The notes under the pieces: model-generated
Database searches by the model: none
Told to the model about the DNA's origin: nothing
The model's input: only the letters and a program-made list of their open reading frames with translations
Assembly (NCBI GenBank): GCA_023259235.1
Contig: JAHFQQ010000020.1
Coordinates: forward strand, 1 to 20,220
Source: Polaromonas sp.
GTDB taxonomy: Bacteria > Pseudomonadota > Gammaproteobacteria > Burkholderiales > Burkholderiaceae_C
Length of the DNA: 20,220 bases
Direction: 5' to 3'
Translations under genes and position numbers: made by a program
Part shown: positions 14,754 through 20,220 of the stretch, one piece after another
Position numbering within the stretch: position 1 is the first letter of the stretch
How the letters are laid out: each line of letters opens with the position of its first letter

Positions 14754-16591
14754 GCGGCCTCCGTCTGGAGTCTGCGGCTGGAAAGAGGGTGCGAATCGCG
14801 GCAGCCCGGCCCTGCCTGCGTGGTTTTTAAGAGGAACTTTTGCATATCCCATGCGCCGGTCGGACAACGCTCTGCGCACAGGCCGCAGTGCAGGCAAACG
14901 TCCTCGTCCTTGACCATGATGTGGCCGGTTTTCATCTCGGCGGAAACATACAGATCCTGGTTTGTATTCAGCGACGGCGCCTTGAGCCGGAGGCGCAAAT
15001 CGGCTTCTTCACCATTGACGGTAAACGTGATGCAGTCCATCGGGCAGATGTCGACGCAGGCATCGCATTCGATGCAGGTGTCGCGGTTGAAAACCGTCTG
15101 CACGTCGCAATTGAGACAGCGGCTGGCTTCCTTGAATGCGGTGGCTGCGTCAAAGCCAAGCTCCACTTCGACGCGAATGCTGGCCAGCGCTTCCTCGGCC
15201 TTGGCCCAAGGCACCTTGAAGCGGGTGTCGCCCGACACCTCATTATGGTAGCTCCACTCATGAATTCCCATCTTCTGGGACATCAGGTTGGTGGCTGGCG
15301 GCGGACGCCGGCTCAACGCCTCGCCATGCAGGAAACGGTCGATTGACACGGCCGCCTCGTGGCCATGCGCCACGGCGGCGATGATGTTTTTGGGTCCAAA
15401 CGCCGCGTCGCCGCCAAAAAATACCTTCGACGCGGTGGACTGGAAGGTATTCTTGTCAAGAACCGGCAAACCCCAGCGGTCAAACTCGATGCCGCAATCG
15501 CGCTCGATCCAGGGGAAGGCGTTTTCCTGGCCGACCGCAACCAGCACCGTGTCGCAGGCGAAAAACACCTCCGGCTCGCCCGTGGGCACCAGGCTACGCC
15601 GCCCCTTGTCGTCATAGACCGCGCGCACCACCTCGAACGTCATGCCCAGCAGTTGGCCGCCCTCCTGCCGGAAGCTCTTGGGAACGTGGAAGTTGATGAT
15701 CGGGATGCCCTCGTGCTGGGCGTCTTCCTTCTCCCATGGCGACGCTTTCATTTCCTCAAATCCGCTGCGCACAACTACCTTCACGTCGCTGCCGCCCAGG
15801 CGCCGCGCCGAGCGGCAGCAGTCCATTGCGGTGTTGCCGCCGCCGAGCACGATCACGCGTTTGCCAACGTCAGTGACGTGGCCAAAGGAAACCGATGCCA
15901 GCCAGTCAATCCCGATATGAATGTGCGCTGCCGCCTCCTTGCGCCCCGGCAGGTCCAGTTCGCGCCCGCGTGGTGCGCCGCAGCCCACAAAAACCGCGTC
16001 ATAGCCCTGCTTGAGCAACTGCTTCATGGATTCCACGCGCTGACTGCTGTTGAACTGCACACCAAGATCCAGCACGTAACCCGTTTCTTCGTCAATCACG
16101 GACTCGGGCAGGCGAAAATGTGGGATCTGCGTCCGGATGAAGCCCCCCGCCTTGGCCTCGCCATCAAATACAGTCACTTCGTAACCCAGCGGCGACAGGT
16201 CGCGGGCCACTGTCAGCGAAGATGGGCCCGCCCCGACGCAAGCCACCCGTTTGCCGTTGCGTGGCGCCAGCACCGGCATGCGCGCCTTCACATTCCCCTT
16301 GTTGTCAGCCGCCACGCGCTTCAGGCGGCAGATCGCCACCGGCTCCGGCTTGTCGCCGTTGTTTTCCTCGACCCGGCCGCGTCGGCAGGCAGGTTCGCAA
16401 GGCCGGTCGCAGGTGCGTCCGAGCACGCCCGGAAAAACGTTGGACACCCAGTTGATCATGTAGGCGTCGCTGTAGCGACCCTGGCCGATCAGGCGAATGT
16501 ATTCAGGAACCGGGGTGTGGGCCGGGCAGGCCCATTGACAATCGACAACCTTATGAAAATAGTTGGGGTCGGCAAAATTGGTAGGTTGCAA
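14750..16591 (-). CDS. korC: GltD-like FAD/NADPH:ferredoxin subunit with C-terminal two-cluster domain
   Basis: The protein (613 aa) begins with a Cys-rich GltD-like domain (Cys18, 22, 61, 65, 69 in DCQWACP and RTCDRPCEPAC), then an FAD fold (GAGPSS, 120-125), an NAD(P)-binding site (GGGNTAMD, 250-257) and FFGGDAA, which closes the FAD site. The C-terminus carries CLNC (492-495) and two ferredoxin-type clusters: CIECDACVDICP (Cys506, 509, 512, 516) and CLHCGLCAERCP (Cys566, 569, 572, 576). It should pass electrons between KorAB and NADP(H), as in the three-subunit 2-oxoglutarate:NADP+ oxidoreductase of Azoarcus. The start is taken as TTG 16591, with AGGAG six bases upstream; an upstream TTG at 16639 has no such site. 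It is the first gene of korC-korA-korB-CBS. Confidence 0.88.
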   Translation of the reverse strand: MQPTNFADPNYFHKVVDCQWACPAHTPVPEYIRLIGQGRYSDAYMINWVSNVFPGVLGRTCDRPCEPACRRGRVEENNGDKPEPVAICRLKRVAADNKGNVKARMPVLAPRNGKRVACVGAGPSSLTVARDLSPLGYEVTVFDGEAKAGGFIRTQIPHFRLPESVIDEETGYVLDLGVQFNSSQRVESMKQLLKQGYDAVFVGCGAPRGRELDLPGRKEAAAHIHIGIDWLASVSFGHVTDVGKRVIVLGGGNTAMDCCRSARRLGGSDVKVVVRSGFEEMKASPWEKEDAQHEGIPIINFHVPKSFRQEGGQLLGMTFEVVRAVYDDKGRRSLVPTGEPEVFFACDTVLVAVGQENAFPWIERDCGIEFDRWGLPVLDKNTFQSTASKVFFGGDAAFGPKNIIAAVAHGHEAAVSIDRFLHGEALSRRPPPATNLMSQKMGIHEWSYHNEVSGDTRFKVPWAKAEEALASIRVEVELGFDAATAFKEASRCLNCDVQTVFNRDTCIECDACVDICPMDCITFTVNGEEADLRLRLKAPSLNTNQDLYVSAEMKTGHIMVKDEDVCLHCGLCAERCPTGAWDMQKFLLKTTQAGPGCRDSHPLSSRRLQTEAA

Positions 16592-16694
16592 GACGATCTC
16601 CTGATCTGGCGCGCCACCGATTGATGGCGGCAGGTGCAATCAAGTTTACGCGCTATGTCGCTGAAACGGGATCGGGAAAACCACAATCTTCCGG

Positions 16695-16709
16695 GAAACT
16701 GCAGGTTTC
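16695..16709. promoter_or_regulatory. Palindrome GAAAC-N5-GTTTC upstream of korC
   Basis: GAAAC TGCAG GTTTC is an imperfectly centred 15-base inverted repeat about 105 bases before the korC start. It could be an operator for the kor operon. No convincing sigma-70 promoter was found between it and korC. Confidence 0.3.
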
Positions 16710-16745
16710 ATGATCTGCCGCAAAAACTTCACTGCATGCGCCGCT

Positions 16746-16767
16746 GGCCCATTTTGGAAATGGGGCC
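16746..16767 (-). other. Strong hairpin after the FrnE-like gene
   Basis: GGCCCATTT and AAATGGGGCC pair over nine to ten positions with one bulge and a 3-base loop. It lies about 40-60 bases after the stop of the FrnE-like gene on the minus strand. There is no T-run on either side, so it may be a weak terminator or an mRNA end structure rather than a standard intrinsic terminator. Confidence 0.4.
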
Positions 16768-16806
16768 TATTGAACGGACCAGCACAACCAGTTGCCCGAG
16801 CCGGCT

Positions 16807-17475
16807 TCAGCCTGCTGCTGCGATCTGGCGCAGAGTCTGCTCAAACACTTCGACTGGCTGCCCGCCAGAGATCAAATGACGCTCGTTGATGATGATGGCC
16901 GGCACCGAATGAATGCCTTGCGTCAGGTAAAACTGTTCGCGCTCGCGCACTTCCTCGGCATAAGTGCCTGATTCGAGTATTTCACGGGCACGTGTTGCAT
17001 CAAGACCCACCTCACCAGCCACGCGTGCCAGCACTTCATGCGAGCCCGGGCTCTCGCCATGCGTGAAATAGGCTGTGAAGAGGGCTTCTTTGAGCGCCTT
17101 TTGCTTGTCGGCGCCCTGCAACTCTGCCCAGTGCAGCAGCCGGTGAGCGTCAAAGGTGTTGTAAATGCGGTTTCGTCCACCGCCAGGCTCATCCGCGGCG
17201 CTGAACCTGAAGCCCACTTCGGCGCCACGGGCACGAATGTTTTCGCGGTTGGCATTGGCTTGCTCTGGCGTAATGCCGTATTTTTGCGTGATGTGCTCGG
17301 AAATTTCCTGGCCCTGCGATGCCATGCCGGGGTTGAGTTCAAACGGCTGGAAATGCAATTCAGCGCTGACTTCACTACCCACGCGTGCAAGGGCCTGTTC
17401 CAGCGATTTAAGGCCAATGACGCACCAGGGGCAGGAAACGTCAGAGACAAAATCTATTTTCAGCTTGGTAGCCAT
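16807..17475 (-). CDS. DsbA-family oxidoreductase, FrnE-like
   Basis: A 222-residue thioredoxin-fold protein of the DsbA/FrnE group, with the active site CPWC at residues 15-18 (VSCPWC) and the cis-proline loop HSVPAIIIN near the C-terminus. No signal peptide is seen, so it probably acts in the cytoplasm as a thiol-disulfide oxidoreductase or isomerase, as FrnE-like proteins do. The helical insert between (about 60-175) is typical of the family. ATG 17475 is chosen because the fold starts at once (KLKIDFVSDV); the frame extends to 17532 without conserved sequence. No strong ribosome binding site is visible. It follows the acyl-CoA dehydrogenase gene by 68 bases on the same strand and may be co-transcribed with it; the functional link is unclear. 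Confidence 0.9.
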   Translation of the reverse strand: MATKLKIDFVSDVSCPWCVIGLKSLEQALARVGSEVSAELHFQPFELNPGMASQGQEISEHITQKYGITPEQANANRENIRARGAEVGFRFSAADEPGGGRNRIYNTFDAHRLLHWAELQGADKQKALKEALFTAYFTHGESPGSHEVLARVAGEVGLDATRAREILESGTYAEEVREREQFYLTQGIHSVPAIIINERHLISGGQPVEVFEQTLRQIAAAG

Positions 17476-17543
17476 TTTGAAAGTGTCCAATAAAAGAAGC
17501 GGCGCTGTGGATATGGGGGCAAACAGCCACATTGCAACGCGGA

Positions 17544-18707
17544 CTACCTTGCATCCAATCCCATCGCCCGCGAAATCACCTCTTTCATGATCTCATTGGT
17601 TCCGCCGTAAATGCGCTGCACACGGGCATCAGCATAAGCACGGGTGATGGGGTACTCCCACATATAGCCGTATCCGCCAAAGAGCTGTACGCATTCGTCC
17701 ATCACTTTGCATTGCAGGTCGCTGCACCAATACTTGGCCATGCTGGCCGTGGCGGTATCGAGCTTGTCCTGGGTCACCAGTTCGCAGCACCGGTCGACAA
17801 AGACGCGCCCCACCTGCACCTCAGTTTGCAACTCAGCCAGGGTATAGCGCGTGTTCTGGTAGCTGGCCACCGGTTGCCCAAACACCTTGCGCTCTTTTAC
17901 ATAGGCCAGTGTCCAGTCAATGGCGGCCTGCGCGGATGCCACAGCGGTGATGGCAATTTGCAGGCGCTCCCAGGGCAGCTGTTCCATCAGGCAGATGAAG
18001 CCCCTGTTTTCATGCACCTCGCCGCCCAGCAGGTTATCCAGGGGCACAGTCACGTCATTGAAAAATAGTTCAGACGTGTCCTGCGCCTTCAATCCGAGCT
18101 TCTTCAGGCGTTTGCCAACCGCAAAACCCGGCATTTCGCGCTCCACCAGCAGCAGGCTGGTTCCCTTGGCACCTGCCGCCGGATCGGTTTTGGCCACCAC
18201 AAGCACCAGATCAGCGTGCCAGCCGTTGGTAATGAAGGTCTTGCTGCCGTTAAGCAAATAGTTTCCGTCGGGCTGCCTGATTGCCGTGGTCTTGATGCCT
18301 TGCAAATCGGAGCCGGCGGCGGGCTCACTCATGGCGATTGCGCCCACCATCTGGCCGCTGGCCAGTTGGGGCAGGTACTTGCGTTTTTGCGCTTCGGTAC
18401 CGTAATGGAGAATATAGGGCGCTACGATTTCGCTGTGCAGCCCATAGCCAATACCCGAGAAACCACCACGCGCCAGCTCTTCCATCTGCACCACCGAATA
18501 GAGCTTGTCGGCACCCGAGCCGCCATATGCCTCCGGCATCGTCATGCACAGGAAGCCGTTGTCGCCAGCCTTGTCCCACACGGCGCGGTCCACATAGCCC
18601 TGATCTTCCCACTGGGCGTGAAACGGCGCGATCTCTTTGTCCATAAAGCGGCGAAAGCTGTCGCGGAAAGATTCGTGCGCGGGGCTGAAGAGGCTGCGTT
18701 CGATCAT
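17544..18707 (-). CDS. Acyl-CoA dehydrogenase, long-chain (LCAD-like) type
   Basis: This 387-residue flavoenzyme introduces the 2,3 double bond in an acyl-CoA thioester, the first step of beta-oxidation, passing electrons to electron-transfer flavoprotein. Family motifs: AMSEPAAGSDLQGI (FAD/substrate), KTFITNGWHAD, KVFGQPVA, QLFGGYGYMWEYPI and YGGTNEIMKEV. The usual MCAD-type catalytic Glu in the YEGT motif is Gly here (YGGT); instead Glu247 in LPWERL takes the place of the catalytic Glu used by LCAD and isovaleryl-CoA dehydrogenases. TATASMAKYW further matches LCAD. Substrate chain length or branching cannot be fixed from sequence. ATG 18707 has AAGG seven bases upstream. It is divergent from the thiolase gene. 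Confidence 0.93.
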   Translation of the reverse strand: MIERSLFSPAHESFRDSFRRFMDKEIAPFHAQWEDQGYVDRAVWDKAGDNGFLCMTMPEAYGGSGADKLYSVVQMEELARGGFSGIGYGLHSEIVAPYILHYGTEAQKRKYLPQLASGQMVGAIAMSEPAAGSDLQGIKTTAIRQPDGNYLLNGSKTFITNGWHADLVLVVAKTDPAAGAKGTSLLLVEREMPGFAVGKRLKKLGLKAQDTSELFFNDVTVPLDNLLGGEVHENRGFICLMEQLPWERLQIAITAVASAQAAIDWTLAYVKERKVFGQPVASYQNTRYTLAELQTEVQVGRVFVDRCCELVTQDKLDTATASMAKYWCSDLQCKVMDECVQLFGGYGYMWEYPITRAYADARVQRIYGGTNEIMKEVISRAMGLDAR

Positions 18708-18733
18708 CGGTCTGCCTTGTGTGCATCAGGAAA

Positions 18734-18763
18734 ATTATTTATGCAAAGCGGCTGCTTTGTTAA
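18734..18763 (-). promoter_or_regulatory. Likely promoter of the acyl-CoA dehydrogenase gene with embedded operator
   Basis: On the minus strand, TTAACA (18763-18758) and AATAAT (18739-18734), each one mismatch from the sigma-70 consensus, are 18 bases apart. The spacer is largely filled by a 6-bp inverted repeat, CAAAGC-GGCT-GCTTTG (18744-18759 on the plus strand), a good place for a repressor such as a TetR-family fatty-acid regulator. On the plus strand TATACT at 18769-18774 could be the -10 of the thiolase gene, though a -35 is not evident. The palindrome may thus control both divergent genes. Confidence 0.55.
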
Positions 18764-18823
18764 ATGAATATACTTCAAGAACCCCACACCCGCTCCCGTG
18801 CCCCCTTTTTGAGGAAAGCCACC

Positions 18824-20029
18824 ATGATCGAAGCATTCATTTACGATGCCGTTCGCACGCCACGCGGCAAGGGCAAAAAGGACGGCAGCCTGTATGAAGT
18901 CAAGCCCATCACTCTGCTGACCGGCGTGCTGACCGAGTTGCAACGGCGCAATGGCTTTGACACTGCCGCGATCGATGATGTGGTGATGGGCGTGGTCTCG
19001 CCGGTGGGCGAACAGGGCGCGGTGATTGCAAAAGTTGCGGCGCTGAAAGCAGGCTGGGACTTTCGCGCCTCAGGCGTGCAGATCAACCGGTTTTGCGCGT
19101 CAGGGCTGGAAGCGGTGAACCTGGCGGCGCAAAAAGTGCGCTCGGGATGGGAAGACCTGGTGGTCGCCGGCGGCGTGGAAAGCATGAGCCGCGTACCCCT
19201 TGGCTCGGACGGTGGTGCCTGGGCGCAAGACCCGGAAACCAATAGCGCCACACTGTTTGTGCCACAGGGCGTTGGTGCGGATCTGATTGCAACGATGGAA
19301 GGCTTCAGCCGCGCCGATGTGGACGCCTTCGCGCTGGCAAGCCAGCTGCGCGCCGCCACGGCGCGCCAGGCGGGCTATTTTGCGCACTCGCTGGTTCCGG
19401 TCATGGACAGCCTCGGCCAGACCATCCTGGGGCAAGACGAGTTCATCAAGCCCCACACCACGCTGGAAGGTCTGGCATCGCTCAAGCCGGCGTTTGAGCA
19501 GCTCGGCGCCATGGGCTTTGATAATGTGGCCCTGACCCGCTACCCGCAGGTCGAGCGCATCAACCACGTTCACCATGCCGGCAATTCATCGGGCATTGTT
19601 GACGGCGCGGCGGCGGTGCTGGTTGGCTCGGAAGCTGTCGGCAAGACCCACAACTTGACGCCACGTGCGCGCATTGTTGCAGCGGCGCTCAGCGGCGCCG
19701 ACCCGACCATCATGCTGACCGGTCCCATGCCGGCAGCGCGCAAGGCTCTGGCCAAGGCCGGACTGACGATAGATCAGATCGACCTGTTTGAGGTCAACGA
19801 GGCCTTTGCCGCCGTGGTGATGCGCTTCATGAAAGAAATGCAAGTGCCGCACGAAAAAGTCAATGTGAACGGTGGCGCGATTGCCATGGGCCACCCGCTG
19901 GGTGCCACCGGCGCCATGATTCTGGGAACGCTGGTTGACGAGCTGCACCGGCGCAAGCTGCGTTATGGCATGGCCACGCTGTGCGTGGGCGGCGGCATGG
20001 GGATTGCCACCATCGTTGAGAAATTGTGA
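18824..20029 (+). CDS. Thiolase, acetyl-CoA C-acyltransferase
   Basis: This 401-residue thiolase catalyses CoA-dependent cleavage of 3-ketoacyl-CoA, or the reverse condensation. Catalytic residues are all present: Cys91 in NRFCASG, His357 in AMGHPLGATGA and Cys387 in TLCVGGG; the GVESMSRVP and FEVNEAFA motifs are also intact. ATG 18824 has GAGGA nine bases upstream; an earlier ATG at 18764 in frame lacks a comparable site and falls within the likely promoter. Paired divergently with an acyl-CoA dehydrogenase, it probably completes fatty-acid or branched acid breakdown to acetyl-CoA. Chain-length specificity is not decided: both acetoacetyl-CoA thiolase and 3-ketoacyl-CoA thiolase are possible. 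Confidence 0.94.
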   Translation: MIEAFIYDAVRTPRGKGKKDGSLYEVKPITLLTGVLTELQRRNGFDTAAIDDVVMGVVSPVGEQGAVIAKVAALKAGWDFRASGVQINRFCASGLEAVNLAAQKVRSGWEDLVVAGGVESMSRVPLGSDGGAWAQDPETNSATLFVPQGVGADLIATMEGFSRADVDAFALASQLRAATARQAGYFAHSLVPVMDSLGQTILGQDEFIKPHTTLEGLASLKPAFEQLGAMGFDNVALTRYPQVERINHVHHAGNSSGIVDGAAAVLVGSEAVGKTHNLTPRARIVAAALSGADPTIMLTGPMPAARKALAKAGLTIDQIDLFEVNEAFAAVVMRFMKEMQVPHEKVNVNGGAIAMGHPLGATGAMILGTLVDELHRRKLRYGMATLCVGGGMGIATIVEKL

Positions 20030-20038
20030 GACTTTGCG

Positions 20039-20077
20039 GGACAGACTGCAGCTACGCGCAGCGCGCCGGCCCTGTCC
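20039..20077 (+). other. Long-loop inverted repeat after the thiolase gene
   Basis: GGACAG (20039-20044) and CTGTCC (20072-20077) can pair across a GC-rich 27-base loop starting ten bases after the thiolase stop, and an A-rich stretch follows. No T-run is present on the plus strand, so it is not a standard terminator; its function is uncertain. Confidence 0.3.
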
Positions 20078-20145
20078 TAAAAATATAGGAGAAATTGGTC
20101 TCTAGCCCACTACAGGGACTTCCCCCCAAGTCAAGCGACAGCATC
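20075..20145. repeat. Possible second copy of the interspersed repeat
   Basis: The stretch starts with a small hairpin (TCCTA-AAAATA-TAGGA, 20075-20090), then AAATTGGTCTCTAGCCCA. This resembles AAATCGCCTCCCAGCCCA in the moeA insert (about 12 of 18 positions by eye) and the CCTCCAGC core I recall from Comamonadaceae intergenic repeats. The rest is too degenerate to align by eye. Confidence 0.35.
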
Positions 20146-20185
20146 GGTATTTTTTCATTGGTGACGGTATTTCTTGCATTGGCAT
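20145..20185 (+). repeat. Two tandem ~20-bp imperfect repeats
   Basis: CGGTATTTTTTCATTGGTGA (20145-20164) is followed directly by CGGTATTTCTTGCATTGGCAT (20165-20185), one base longer and partly divergent. They lie in the non-coding right end of the window and could be binding sites before a gene beyond the edge. Confidence 0.45.
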
Positions 20186-20220
20186 GAATTGAAGTTGCGA
20201 TAAAACGAGGAACAGACTGC

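Noticed and set aside
12867..15251. Very long plus-strand open frame (794 codons) opposite korA/korC
   Set aside because: It lies antisense to two well-supported genes, has His/Arg/Gly-rich low-complexity composition and no recognisable domain; it is a GC-bias shadow.
20145..20185. CRISPR-like array
   Set aside because: Only two imperfect units with no spacers and no cas genes.

Overview
The window looks like a chromosomal segment of a GC-rich betaproteobacterium, probably Burkholderiales/Comamonadaceae (Polaromonas- or Rhodoferax-like). This is inferred from overall protein character, gene content and a short repeat of a type I recall from Comamonadaceae genomes; the sequence does not prove a genus. 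Coding density is high, most genes overlap or nearly touch, and no tRNA, rRNA, CRISPR array, insertion sequence or phage gene was seen.

Layout. (1) Plus strand, 2-463: 3' end of a parvulin-type peptidyl-prolyl isomerase, followed by a good intrinsic terminator. (2) Plus strand, 659-3783: moaA-mobA-moeA, a tight molybdenum-cofactor operon; moeA carries an unusual in-frame insert that looks like a degenerate interspersed repeat. (3) Minus strand, 11053 down to 3867: six overlapping genes hyfB-hyfC-hyfE-hyfF-hyfG-hyfI for a membrane complex built like hydrogenase-4/formate hydrogenlyase. The catalytic large subunit has lost all four cysteines that would hold the NiFe site, and the usual ferredoxin-like subunits (HyfA, HyfH) are absent. 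This fits the poorly understood 'energy-converting hydrogenase related' (Ehr) complexes between group 4 hydrogenases and complex I. (4) Minus strand, 16591 down to 11353: korC-korA-korB plus a small CBS-domain protein. KorA/KorB are the two subunits of a 2-oxoacid (probably 2-oxoglutarate):ferredoxin oxidoreductase; KorC is a GltD-like FAD/NADPH subunit with a C-terminal two-cluster ferredoxin domain, as in the 2-oxoglutarate:NADP+ oxidoreductase known from Azoarcus/Thauera. (5) Minus strand, 18707 down to 16807: an LCAD-like acyl-CoA dehydrogenase and a FrnE-like DsbA-family protein. (6) Plus strand, 18824-20029: a thiolase, divergent from the dehydrogenase across a 116-bp spacer with a palindrome. 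(7) 20030-20220: non-coding end with repeat-like sequence.

How it may work together (inference): oxidation of fatty acids yields acetyl-CoA and 2-oxoglutarate; Kor oxidises 2-oxoglutarate and passes low-potential electrons to ferredoxin or NADP+; the neighbouring Hyf-like complex keeps the ion-pumping membrane residues and the proximal [4Fe-4S] cluster and could couple ferredoxin oxidation or reduction to ion movement, with an acceptor that is neither protons nor, by obvious motif, a quinone bound as in complex I. The pairing of a cysteine-less Hyf complex with a flavin-linked 2-oxoglutarate oxidoreductase and a CBS sensor is the most interesting system in the window.
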